From contig CM052360.1 in assembly GCA_028551475.1 (NCBI GenBank), forward strand, positions 11,706,501 to 11,770,500: a stretch of 64,000 nt of DNA. Reading direction: 5' to 3'. Below are positions 1-10,644 of the stretch, in pieces. The notes under the pieces are model-generated. The model saw nothing but the letters and a program-made list of their open reading frames with translations. It had not been told where the DNA came from and did not search any database. Every line of letters begins with the position of its first letter. Position 1 is the stretch's first letter. Origin of the DNA: Casuarina equisetifolia (Eukaryota; Streptophyta; Magnoliopsida; Fagales; Casuarinaceae). The translations under genes and the position numbers were made by a program.

Positions 1-1590
1 GGAAAATGTTAGACCTTATGCTTTTTAAGGAGTTGGCAACAAAGAAACTAGAATAGGAATGAAATCTTGCAGACTTCAAACTTATGTAGACCATGTGAAA
101 CAGTGCCAATTCATTTACGAAGGCCACTTCATTAGCTATAAATATGCTTTTTCTCTTGTCATTTCTCTTCCACTCTTATTCTAGTATCAACTGAAGTTTT
201 TCTTATACTCCAAACATTTCTCTCATTTTGATATATTTTGACTTGCATGTTATAAACTAGCTCATGCTAGTTGTCAAAAGAATTGGTTAGAAAAAGATGA
301 CCTTTGTGGCAAAAGTTGCTTTGGTCATTGTTTTCTTGCATAAACATGGTAGCTAATTCAACAATGTCCGTAGACTAGACAAGGTAAGAATATTTTTGGG
401 CCTTTTATTCTAATTTATGTAGCAAGCATGACTTTATTCTTAAATTAACTCTATTATGTTCATTTATTGAGAAAAGTATGTATATCCCATGTGTTTTAGC
501 TTGTCCAAAATTTTCATTTCTTTTGTTGCTTTCTTTGCTTCTCTACTATTTGAAATAATTAACTTTATGTAACTTGGGAAGCATGTGTTTCTTCCAATCA
601 AGTTTTCTAAAAAAATTTGAAGATAAGAGTTCTTTTTTAACTGGAATGTCCATCACCATCTCTGTTGTTCTCTGGGACTCTATTTGGCTTTGATTTAGAG
701 TTGATGTGCAAGGCTCTCAAAGTATTAGGTTGAAAAAAGAACTGGAATAAGGGCATTCAGGTTCAAATCCAAAGATCTTCTTTCATTCTTGAATAAGCCA
801 TATTCCTAGAAAGAATAACCACCGATCCCACTCTACTTCATTCTTTTCTCTTCTTTTGTTTCTCGTGAAACCTAAACAAGAATGATTTTGGGCTGAATGA
901 AGTAGAGGGAAGCTCTTCGATCTGTGATCAGAAAACACAAAGAAGCTGTCCCGAGGTGGGGGCTTAGGGTGTTAAATCTCTATCTGATTTTCTCCTTAGT
1001 CTTTAGATCATGTTGTGTGTATGGTTGAAAAGAAAACAAATATTAGTTTCCAACAAAGTGAAACCGCAATATTGATGTCCTCCCAAAAACCCATCATATG
1101 GAAGGTAAAAAGACTTTTTCTTGCCACCATGCTTATGACTTGGCATAAAATTTTACTTAAAATTCTAGTAAATAAAATTAGCAATATCAATTTTTTATTA
1201 TTCTTTTGTTTCTTAATTATTATTTTTTCTTTTATTGATATGAAACAACAACTGTTAAAGATAGAAGTTAGATTGATTGACAAAGTATTAATTGTTTCTC
1301 AGGTTTCTTTTAGAACTAAATGCAAGTGGAAGATGTTGAGATCATTTGATGTTCGCCTTATGTGAATGTGTGGAATAGGTGGAATTGGAAAGATAAGGTA
1401 ATTGTGTACTCCATATTAGAAGGACTAGTTTTAATCCTAAGATTTTTCAGCACTCGCTTAGCCTTGGACCAATTGAGTGAATATGGATCCTACCACTAGC
1501 CCAATTTAGATGATCATGGTAGTTGACATATCAATATTTAAAGATAATCCACCCTGAGTGGCTCTAAAGCTAGAATGAAATATGGTAGTC
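1..1590. other. AT-rich intergenic DNA, no gene seen
   Basis: Both strands were read and no recognisable protein, RNA gene or mobile element was found. Open frames near 1.0-1.4 kb are low-complexity (Ile/Leu/Phe/Lys-rich) and overlap on both strands, as expected of AT-rich noncoding DNA. Confidence 0.6.
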
Positions 1591-1593
1591 AAC

Positions 1594-1890
1594 ATTATCA
1601 AGAGTCAATGAGTCACAATTCAACCAAGTTTTGAACATTGAACTGGATTAAATCATTGAGGCATGCAAATTTCTTGATGAGCAATGGTGTCCTAAGTTTA
1701 TGGTGATTATTGCACAGAAAAATCACCACACAAAGTTCTTCCAGTCAAGTTCTCCTAATAATGTTCTTCTTGGAACCATTATAGACAATAAAGTTTGTCA
1801 TCCACGAAACCATGACTTCTACCTATATGCACATGCTAGAATTATTGGGACTACTAGGCTTACACATTACGATCTGATAGATCTGATACG
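1594..1890 (+). pseudogene. ARGONAUTE4-like PIWI-domain pseudogene fragment
   Basis: Reading from about 1610 gives ESQFNQVLNIELD, a stop at 1649-1651, then IIEACKFLDEQW and, from 1700, VIIAQKNHHTKFFQ, followed by GTIIDNKVCHPR and DFYLYAHARIIGTTRLTHY. This is the signature stretch of the AGO4/6/9 clade PIWI domain, the Argonautes that act with 24-nt siRNAs in RNA-directed DNA methylation. AGO1-type proteins read VVQKRHHTRLF at this point, so the AGO4 clade is favoured. Similarity ends just after THY, where the normal HVLxDEIGF continuation is lost. No other AGO4 exon was recognised nearby. With an internal stop and only about 90 codons of homology, it is a dead fragment, either a gene-scrap duplication or the remains of a retrocopy. 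Confidence 0.85.
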
Positions 1891-1929
1891 CCAAACTTAT
1901 AAAGTTGTTCGGATATACACTAGTAATTA

Positions 1930-3780
1930 AAGTCGTCATGTAATAGATTTAAACATTTTGGTTCAATAATTAATTTGTTATGATTTATATTAAAATTATT
2001 GAATTTATTACAATTAATATCAAAATTAAGCTTCACATCTCATATTCAAACCATGGAGAAGAATTTAGAAGTAGCCATGGACCTATAAGGAAGATGAATC
2101 CAGAAAGGACCTTAGAAGTAGTTGCGGGAGTAGACAACATGCGGGATCAAATTGAAAACATAGTAGAATTGTTGCATGCTTACGAGGACTAGCGAGACAC
2201 ATGGTTTATGAGAGCTAGTGGGTGATGGCATATAAGGGTTATTGAATCCATTATTTCTCTTAGGTCTAATCTTTTTATATTAGTAATTTGGTTCATTACA
2301 TATCCATACTAAAAGATAATAGTTACAAACTATTAAGTTAGGTCACAATTTGGCTTTAAAATCACTTTTTATGAGCTTGGATTTCATCTCAAAATATTGA
2401 CCTAATGAAAGAAGTAGCATAATCACTTGAGTACCATAGTTAGACTTCTTTATATGGCCAAATTATCCTTCTTATTTTCTTGATATGGGAGATGTTTGTT
2501 AATTGTCCCCATTTATTTTTTTAGAGTTTTAAAGTTTCAATTTGTTTTTTTAGATTAAGAAAACCTTACTTTTTATTTATGCTCTTTTGAGAATTATTAT
2601 TAAAAGATTTTATTATAAAAAGCTTTGTATTATTGCAAAATAATAGTCTTAAGTTAATTTTAAAAAAATTAAATATGATATCAAAATCAAATCCTTTACA
2701 TGAAATTTTGCATGACCAACAATGTAAGTTGGTTATAAGGAAATTTTGCATAACCAACAACAAATAATTTTTGGAAGATGATTTGGCTTTAACTACCTTA
2801 ACATCTACTCCACTCCACCCTAGCAACTTATTAGAGTTACTCTTTCAATCAATTCATCAATTAATTAAAATAAATAACTAATTCCTTAAATCCTATTGCA
2901 AATTCTCATCTCAACGTTACAAATTTTGAACTTAACTTCTATCGGGTATGCAATACACAGTTTAGAAGCTTCAATTAAATGTTAAAAAGCTAATATATAA
3001 TGATTTAAACAAAAGCCTCAAATTTTGAACAAATCTTAACATTATTTACTTGTAGAAAATCAATTCAACAACAATATGTATTAAAGCATAATATAATTTT
3101 CTAATAAGTAAATAAAAGTAATAATAAACTTATATTATAATTACCTAATGAAAAATTAACTCGTGAGCTTCACGAGCTTTAGAGAAAAATATAAGTTTAT
3201 TAGAAGATGCTTGTTTTTCACTGATTTTCATTTTTCTGTTTTTCAGTAAGTTTTTTTCTCTTGAATAACATTAAAATGACTAACCTTTTACTTAAAAGAC
3301 TTGTTATGACCTCTTTGAACCAAATCATGTCTTCTTCCTGTTGAAGTTCTTTCTTTCCTCTTTCTCAGCATCTTTCTAAGCATAATTGAGAGAGGAGACT
3401 CGGGACTAACTTTCTATCTTAATCTCGTTCAAATTTACATTCCAAAACGCTTCCGTCAGATCTTTAAGTTTATTATTCGGATCTTCGCGGAGGCAAATCG
3501 GGTCATGGGTTGAGTTTTCAGAATTCACTCGAATCTTCATCAAATCTCTTCAATGTTGGAGCAGAAATTTGTGGGTTCGTTTCGGATCAGTAGATGGACT
3601 TCTTACTTGACAAATGCTTATGATTTTTACTTCTGAAATACTTTGATCGGCCGCCTATTGCTCCTTCATTCAACCGGGTGGCGGGTTGGAAGAACACTTC
3701 ATGGGTTGCTCAATTTGTTCTTCTCTGAGTAATGGATTTTCAATTTTATGCACACAGACTCTTCTCTTCTTTAAAATATT
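1930..3780. other. AT-rich intergenic DNA
   Basis: A short open frame at 1980-2192 has a compositionally normal C-terminal half (NHGEEFRSSHGPIRKMNPER and on) but matches nothing I recognise. The remainder is AT-rich. Around 3158-3178 there is a short palindrome (CTCGTGAGCTTCACGAG). Nothing else is supportable. Confidence 0.5.
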
Positions 3781-3782
3781 CA

Positions 3783-4085
3783 GATTCGTGTGTTTGTCGT
3801 TGTCACCGGAGCAGTCGTCGGAGGCCGATTTGGGAGGCGGGTCGAACGGTGCCTTCAAGCAGTCGGGTCTGACACTGGGTTGCTCGAGCGGGTCTCTCGC
3901 AGCAGGCGGGTCGCGCGATGCGTGCCTCTGGATACAGAGTCGAGCGGACCGGGTCGTGCGTCCGGATCTCTGGGTCGCGTAGAAGCGGGTCTCCAGGCCT
4001 TCTGGATCGCGGGCTCGCGGGTCTGATGCGTCTGGGTCGCATGAACAGAGCTGGGCGAGCTGGGCTATGCAGATCTCGGGCTGAG
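3783..4085. repeat. GC-rich island of degenerate GGGTC/GGGTCGCG words
   Basis: Composition rises sharply from the AT-rich flanks into about 300 bp dominated by spaced copies of GGGTC, CGGGTC and GGGTCGCG, with CTGGGTCGC and GCGGGTCTC variants. Open frames run through it in several registers on both strands, which is expected when stops are depleted by GC content and is not evidence for a gene. It could be a degenerate short-period repeat or part of an unrecognised non-autonomous element. It lies about 0.5 kb upstream of the MIR398 hairpin, so it could also be a CpG-rich promoter-proximal block. Its role is unknown. Confidence 0.55.
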
Positions 4086-4554
4086 CTTCTTATTCGGATT
4101 ACTTATTTTAAACAGTACCATTTTTCCTACAAGAAATTATTTAATATCATTTTTTTATTTAAACCAATAAATAAACAAGCAGTAATTATAATAATAATTA
4201 TAATATTTTCATATTATAATTTCTTTTTGGTCATCATCAAAAATGTTAATATATTTCAACAAAAAGGTTTTATAATATCTAATCTTAATTTTTGAGTCAA
4301 TTTTTAAATAAAAAAGAGATTTAAAAATAAATAAAGTGAAAAATAAAATACTTTTGATTTTTCAACCAGTTGTTATGAGATGGAAAGCTGCACCTGCTTT
4401 TTCCAACGTCGTTGGGGAGATCCGGAAAGGTGAGGAAAATATGACGACATACTAAGGTGTCGGTAGAATGACGACATGATGAACAAGGCCACTTTCAGGC
4501 GTGCATAAAGGAGTACCTCCAAACCGAATAGAATGCATCTGTCTTCTGTATGCA

Positions 4555-4665
4555 ACAGAGTACACCCCAAAGGAGTGACGACTGAGAACACAAAGAGGTT
4601 GGCGCTTCAAGAAAGGCTAATGCACTTTGTGTTCTCAGGTCACCCCTTTGGAGCTTCCTGTTTGG
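4555..4665 (+). ncRNA. MIR398: MIR398 microRNA precursor hairpin
   Basis: The 3' arm at 4628-4648 reads TGTGTTCTCAGG followed by TCACCCCTT, identical as far as I recall to the 21-nt miR398a sequence. The 5' arm at 4567-4595 is its near-perfect complement (AAAGGAGTGAC, a 2-nt bulge, then CTGAGAACACAAAG). The arms pair over about 27 bp with one A-C mismatch at 4574/4644, enclosing a loop of about 29 nt (4596-4624). The mature strand is on the 3' arm, as is usual for MIR398. In other plants miR398 cuts mRNAs for the Cu/Zn superoxide dismutases CSD1 and CSD2 and the copper chaperone CCS, and is induced by copper deficiency through SPL7, which binds GTAC cores. GTAC occurs at 4513-4516 and 4115-4118, but four bases are weak evidence. 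Transcript ends cannot be fixed from the sequence. Confidence 0.95.
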
Positions 4666-4700
4666 GACAGACCCCCAGAAAGCCATTCTCCACACTATAT

Positions 4701-4798
4701 GACAGGGGACACTCCATTAAGGGTGATTCCTGAGATCGCGATGGGTGTTGTCTAATGCACTGTGCGGCCTCAGGTCACCCTTAATGGGGCACCCTGTT
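4701..4798 (+). ncRNA. Diverged MIR398-derived second hairpin (candidate new miRNA)
   Basis: Starting about 50 bp after the first hairpin, a second stem-loop has the same layout. The 3' arm at 4761-4782 reads TGTGCGGCCTCAGG then TCACCCTT. It shares TGTG and CTCAGGTCACCC with miR398, but GCGGC-type bases replace TTCTC in the 5' half. The 5' arm at 4714-4740 reads CCATTAAGGGTGA, a TT bulge, then CCTGAG and CGC. It gives 13 unbroken pairs (4714-4726 with 4775-4787), a 2-nt bulge in the same place as in the first hairpin, six further pairs (4729-4734 with 4769-4774), a two-position disturbed step, then more pairs. The loop side also matches hairpin 1 (CTAATGCACT before each mature arm). It is a tandem duplicate. 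That it yields a small RNA is inference. Confidence 0.7.
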
Positions 4799-4940
4799 CG
4801 TATATTTCATCTCAGCTTCGGGGTTTTCTGAGTCTTTTTACGGGGTGAACCCTGTTTTCTGTTCCAATTATGTAGAGCATCAGCTCAGGTAAAGAAAATG
4901 TCACACAAGCAATCCAATTCCGTCTGTCTTGTGGTTTCAG

Positions 4941-5075
4941 GAGGAATTCATTGCAAACATGCTTGATGCTTCTTCATCCTTCACCTCCACTGAGGCCCGG
5001 CGGAGGCTGATATTGAAGAAGATCCGTTGTCAAGCGGCCGAAAAGTCACCAGATCCTCCAGCTTATTGTTGCTAA
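4941..5075 (+). other. Possible downstream exon of the MIR398 transcript
   Basis: A good acceptor (TGTGGTTTCAG at 4930-4940) is preceded by a plausible donor (CAGCTCAG then GTAAAG near 4890). The segment after it is less AT-rich than its surroundings and has an open frame of 44 codons, starting EEFIANMLDASSSF and ending PAYCC then TAA. I recognise no protein family and no start codon in frame with good context. The most economical reading is a noncoding exon of a spliced pri-miR398, since plant pri-miRNAs are often spliced. A decayed coding exon is the alternative. Confidence 0.3.
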
Positions 5076-5079
5076 TATT

Positions 5080-6300
5080 TTATTCTGCACATATAATAAT
5101 TCATCTCCGTGAGACCATAATGTGAACATTCTAATCAACAAGTCAGGCAATACGGTTTTCTTGAATGATTGGTCTGTCTGTGAGACAGTCTTATTCTAAT
5201 GATTTCAGGCTATCAAGTCAATGTTCTTTGCAGATTTTGTCAAAAGCTATACAGGAGCATGAATCATGTTCAAGATTATGGCGTCTCAAAGCGGCTTCTG
5301 AGAATAGCAGATGGCGACATAGAAAGCTTCTCCATTACAACAGTGCTTGGCTTGCTTACACCATACTTGACTGGAGACAATATCAGAGCGCATACAGTTG
5401 CTATTTCCTTTAACTTTCTCCTCTTTACACGTTTATAAACATACGTTGTACAATGAAGAAAACCTGAGTTAATGCAATTTTTTCCTTTCTCATAAATCCG
5501 ACCCTCTTTCCTTTGGTTGGCTCTCTTCTTTGTGTTCTCTGTGGGCTCCTCTTCAGATTGGTCCCTGTCCACTGCCAGAGAGAGGCCAGCTTCCTGTAAA
5601 TGTCATTTTCGCAGAGGGTTATACTAATCTTCTTTGTCTTATCCCAATTTTATCTTATATCCTAAGTCTCAAAAGTTCAGAATTATCAAATTAAAAATCT
5701 CACTTTCAAAAGTATAACACATCTTCATTTCAAAAATAACATTGTTAATTTATTAATATCTAACATATTTAACTAATTTTAAGTAAATACCAATTTAAAA
5801 TATTCAAATTTAGCACAAAAGTTAACTTAAAGTTGAAAGTTATTTATTAATTTATACAAAATTTTACTTTTCAATATGGAACTTTAGTCTTCTATACAAA
5901 TCCTTTAGGGAAGTTATTAATTTTGAAAATTTAAATCAATTAACGTGTTGTGACCAACTTTCTCTTAAAAAATTATCATGTATTGGATTCAGTTTTGTAG
6001 ATATTATAAAAAAAATTATATACAAAACAGTTTGTTGAGAGAAGATTTTTATTTAAAGATCTAATTATTATATATTAATAAATTGATAGTAAAAATTGTT
6101 TCGATGTAAGACTGACCTCGTTATTAAAAAAATTAAAGCTATAAATCCATTGCTTTTAACACAGGCTTGCTTTGAGAGCGAGAATCTGAAAACGAATGGC
6201 ATATACGTCGGCGTTTTAGTTGTCAACCGGAAATATGAAAATCCATTGCCCGTGACCATTTTCCGCGCCCAGAAAGGATCTCTAGAGCCCTAACCCACGC
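5080..6300. other. Intergenic DNA and upstream region of the ankyrin gene
   Basis: Two overlapping open frames near 5165-5440 have unremarkable composition and no recognisable domain; they could belong to the 3' part of the pri-miR398 transcript. From 5650 to 6090 the DNA is strongly AT-rich. The last 100 bp before 6324 are richer in GC and probably contain the 5' UTR of the ankyrin gene. Confidence 0.45.
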
Positions 6301-6323
6301 GACCCGTCTGCACATTGAGCGAC

Positions 6324-9300
6324 ATGGAAATGGAGATTGATACACCGAAAGCGGAGACCCAGATCAAGGACGATGACCTCTTCCAAGCGGCGGAATCCGG
6401 CGACGCCTCGACGTTCAAATCCTTAACCCAGGAGCAGCTCTCCAGAGCTCTCTCTCTGAGGAACGAGGACAACCGATCCCTCATACACGCGGCTGCTTCT
6501 TCTGGTCAAGCCGAGGTCAGTACTTCCCTGAAGTTCTTTAGTTCCCCGTTCGGTTGCCGGAAAATTTTAAGAGACTAATAGAGGAAAAAAAACATCTGGA
6601 CTCCTTTATATTTTTCCTGTTCATGCGGTTGTTACATTAAACTTACCGAAATTGGTAAGTATCGGGTAACATAAATCAACTTAATTATGAAGTTAACGAT
6701 ATGAAAACTGAAGAATCCAAATTGTAAATTTCCTCGTCGTTGTTGTCCCTCCTTTCCGAAGTGCATGTTTGCCTCTGAATGGTTACTTGGAAGAGACGGA
6801 GTCTTGATGTTTTAATATCGTCAATTCTCTTCTGCAATAATGAGTATTGTGGTTTCCTATCAGTTAGCATTTGCCAGATTAGTCCAGTGAATCTATATAC
6901 TGTGTTGGGATACAGGTTTTACGTTGTTATCGTACTTCAGTTTCTGTATGAATTTATAGTCATTAGGAGTTTCTAACCTCTTTATAAATGCTATTACCTC
7001 GTTGCTTTTATCTATGAATTTATGAGTTTTATCTGTTGTCAAACTTGATGGCCTCAGGTGGTAGCGATGCTATCAGCAGTTGATGAATCAAAAAGTGCGA
7101 TAAACAGTGCAGATGAAGAAGGGTGGGCGCCTCTTCATTCAGCAGCTAGTGTTGGGAATTCTGAAATCGTTGAAATTTTATTGAGCAAAGGTGGAAGTTC
7201 AAACTTTTTGCCTAATATATATATATACACACATGTATATGCATGTATGTATGTATCAAAATTAAATCCTTCTGTCCAATCAAGGAATTGTTACTTGGTT
7301 GCAAAAAGAACTCCCAGCTAGTTGCTGTGGATAGAGTTGGAAGCCCTTCAGTTGGTCAAAACGAATTGAATTAGAATCCATGTTCCGGAATTCAAGTGTT
7401 TGGGATGGAAACTACCTAGATGAATTGAATCAGACTAGAATCCATGTTATTCGGCCACCAAAGGACCACTTCATAACTGGTTGTCTCCAACTTGGATTCA
7501 TGTTAGTTTACTCACAATGCCTTTCGCCAAATCTCAGAAATATCTATTTACACTTAAAAACAACAAATGAATTCCTGCTTATGTATATTCTTAATAAACA
7601 AATTTAACAGAACAACCATTCAATTTAATTTGTCAGCGAATTTGAGTTATGAACTCATTCATCACTTGAATTTCATTGATTTTGAATTTCAACCAATTAT
7701 GAGTAGGTTATGGTGTGGGCATGTATATATCGAGAAACATTGGATGATGATGCATTCTTTACAAGACAGGGAAAAAGTTTCATGGTTAGGCCTCAATTAA
7801 TTCATTCCTAACTTTGGGTAAATCTTTCTGCTGGCTTGAACCACTTCTTCTTCTTCTTTTTTCTTTTTTGTTTGTTTGTTGAAATTAATACATGTTTTGT
7901 GTTCTATTACATAATATGTTTGAGCATGGCATGGCATTGAACAAGCCTTAGTTTGTTAAGCTTCTGAGCCAAGATTGCATTTGAACGGAAGGGAGATATT
8001 TGGGGGCAGCTTAGGCTTTATTACTGGTCCGCTGTTACTATTCCGCCCATCAAGTATCTTTAGTTTGTTTCAACCGCAAAAAGTGAATTTTGCATAGACA
8101 ATTGAGCCATGAAGCTGCACATGATGGGACTTAAGGAAGCATATGTGCTATTAGAATTGTAGGAGACAATGCCTTATTGAAGATTGATTTATAAATTGTA
8201 TGTGAGTGGCTTATAGAGCAGCTGTTGTTTGCAGAGCCTAAATTCAGACCCAAATTCATTATTACAGAAGCAGGATGATATGGCAGCCGAAATTTTCCTG
8301 TCTATCTTCCTCATTTCTCTTTCTCTCTCTCTCTCTCACACATGCTAGCACACTTTCCTGTGTATGCTGCAGAAAACTGCATAATTTATAATCTCAAATG
8401 CTCTTTGTTTGGTACTCACAGGAGCTGATGTTAATCTAAAAAATGCCGGTGGTCGTACTGCTCTTCACTATGCTGCTAGCAAGGGATGGCTGAAGATTGC
8501 TGAGATTCTGATTGCACAAGGAGCGAAGATCAATCTGAAGGACAAGGCTTGTAACTTCACACAAGATGCTTTGTCCTTATACTGGGACAGCTCTATTTTC
8601 ATATATTTCCATCTTCATGGAACCCATTTTGTGTAAAAGACAAGTTCATTTTGCTTGTGCATGTTCTCTTTCAACTCTAGTTGTGTGACATATGGTGTCT
8701 CCAGGTTGGTTGCACCCCACTGCATCGGGCAGCTAGCACTGGGAACTCACAGTTGTGTGAATTTTTAATTGAGGAAGGAGCTGAGGTTGATGCTGTCGAT
8801 AAAGCTGGTCAAACTCCGCTTATGAATGCAGTTATTTGCTATAATAAAGAGGTATGCTTACTTCAATTTTGTAGAGAATACGTTTTTGTAATATCCAGCT
8901 TTCAATCCACCTGAGAGTTATTTGCAGAAAAACTTGTCCATCTCTCCCCTCTTGTTTTCCTTTAGCTTTATTCCCCCCTCCAAGACCCAATAAATAAAAA
9001 AATAAAAAAACACCTTCTCCTTTGTCTTGTTTTCTTTTCTCGTCAGTTCCAGAGTGGGAGGGGGCACTGGGGTGGTTTTGCATATATGATGGAGAGATAT
9101 TGTATAATGCTGGAAGCATATTGAACCAGGAGATATTTTTCATGAGGTGTCAAGTCTCCATTTCTCTGTTACTTGAGATGAATCCCTGTCTACTAAGAAA
9201 TTGAAGGACCTTCTCATTTTGTTTGATTGTAGTGTGTTGAGGAATAGTAAGAGGGTTATTCATATTATCGCTGACCTTTTGAAGAGTCGTTTGTAGGCTA

Positions 9301-9527
9301 ATCATATCATGATTCTGATGTTGGCATCTTTTTGTTTGGGTGGATATTTTCTTTATGCTCTTTTAGTTTGTTGACCTTTGTTTGGTTGATAGGTAGCTCT
9401 CCTTCTTATAAGGCATGGAGCAGATGTTGATTCGGAAGACAAAGAAGGATACACAGTGCTTGGTCGAGCTTCTGATGATTTTAGACCAATAATAGTTGAC
9501 GCTGCCAAGGCCATGCAAGAAGGATGA
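6324..9527 (+). CDS. Gankyrin-like ankyrin-repeat protein (PSMD10 homologue), 5 exons
   Basis: Exons are 6324-6515, 7058-7190, 8422-8546, 8705-8851 and 9393-9527, giving 243 aa, about the size of human gankyrin and of the Arabidopsis homologue as I recall it. An acidic N-terminal leader (MEMEIDTPKAETQIKDDDLF) is followed by about six ankyrin repeats. Their hallmarks are NRSLIHAAASSGQ (about 52-64), EGWAPLHSAASVGN, GGRTALHYAASKGW, VGCTPLHRAASTGN, AGQTPLMNAVICYN and EGYTVLGRAS near the end. In animals and yeast this family is an assembly chaperone of the 26S proteasome base that binds the C-terminus of an Rpt ATPase; the same role here is inferred. All exon phases join cleanly only if the third intron (8547-8704) uses a GC donor (AAG then GCTTGT). 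The ATG at 6324 opens the frame, with a second ATG two codons later. No damage is seen. Confidence 0.93.
8547..8704 (+). other. Probable GC-AG intron in the ankyrin gene
   Basis: Exon 3 ends GACAAG and the intron starts GCTTGT; exon 4 starts GTTGGTTGC after CCAG. This gives DKVGCTPLH, which matches the family register. Using the next GT (8551) leaves the following exon out of frame. GC-AG introns are a known minor U2 class with strong AAG/GC donors. Confidence 0.75.
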
Positions 9528-9539
9528 ATTTCAGCCTAA

Positions 9540-10640
9540 CTAGCGGATTAGGACGGGGAACTCCACGATATATGGATGAGGTCCATTTCGTGAAAAATAA
9601 AAAAATAAAAGGATCATGGAATTTTCCTGCTCTTTCATGAACGGAAATTTATGGTCATAACTATTATCTAGTCGTGGTTTAATTGCTGCAACTTAAGTGA
9701 TCATAGCGTATGGACGTCCGAGGCAAGAAAGAAGCATTGTGGAAGCTTGAGTTGCATCCCCGTTTCCTTCTCTCTATCTCTGGCGGTCTCGTCGGTTCCA
9801 TAAAACAAAACCCCGTTATGGTGATGACGGGACGATGGGGTATACTGCTTTATTCCTCTCGTAAATACACATGTGATCATGCCTTCGGTACAGGAGCCCG
9901 TTGGCAGTAAATGCCACGATAGAAAGGACCCTCGAGGTTTGATTAAATATACCGACGTGGGGACGGCTACTGCTGAGGGCATTGGATGCTTTCTATCGGT
10001 GGTTCCCTTTGAGGGTGCTTTTCATGCGTGCTCGTGCTTTTCATATTTTTTTTGGGTTGGATAAGGCTCGTCATTTGGTCTCCCAAATGTTTATAGCGAG
10101 GTTTACTTATTATCTTAACAGCAGTAGTTAAAACATAAATACATTATTGCATGGTAGGAAAATTTCACACTAGAATGTTAAAATGTTAACGAAGGACATG
10201 TATTGTTTTTAGCACGTTTTAACATCTCTGTCATGGGAAAACTACAAAGATTAGTCAATTAGCAATAGCTTGATGCATTAGAAAAGGTCAACATTCTCAC
10301 ATATAAAGTACAAATAAATCAACAAAGATAAAGGTATGGTTGTCATCTTCACGACTTAAAGTGTCCCCCGTTCGCCTTCTGGCGTCAACGGTGTTCGTGA
10401 ACGAGTTCTAAACCCAAGGTGTTAGGTGCAAACTATTATGTGGCGATCGCACTTTACGTAGATTCATCTCTGATGCCCTGCACGTAGCTCTCCTCCTGGT
10501 GCTGGCATATGCCAACTGACACCTTACCTGCTCGTCCGCCACCGCTGCCAGTAAGAAGAAGATTGTCTATCCCTCCTTTGCTTCTTTGCCTGGATAATCT
10601 CTCCGCAAATATTTTTAAGGTAGAGAGTAGTAAAGTTAGC
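9540..10640. other. Intergenic DNA
   Basis: The first 100-200 bp should be the 3' UTR of the ankyrin gene. Open frames on both strands around 9.70-10.06 kb are mutual shadows without recognisable domains. The segment from about 10.55 to 10.64 kb may hold further decayed sequence of the glycosyltransferase relic that follows. Confidence 0.45.
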
Positions 10641-10644
10641 TGGG

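Noticed and set aside
720-800. GGTTCAAATCC, a tRNA T-loop-like word
   Set aside because: No matching acceptor stem, D arm or anticodon arm can be drawn around it.
1980-2192. 70-codon frame after the AGO4 fragment as a further Argonaute exon
   Set aside because: Its wording does not match any part of the PIWI C-terminus that I know.
3686-4295. Several overlapping Arg/Gly/Ser-rich open frames on both strands
   Set aside because: They result from low stop density in the GC-rich GGGTC tract, not from a gene.
4533-4733. Open frame of 66 codons across the first MIR398 hairpin
   Set aside because: It is fully explained by the self-complementary precursor; no protein family resemblance and an overlapping frame exists on the other strand.
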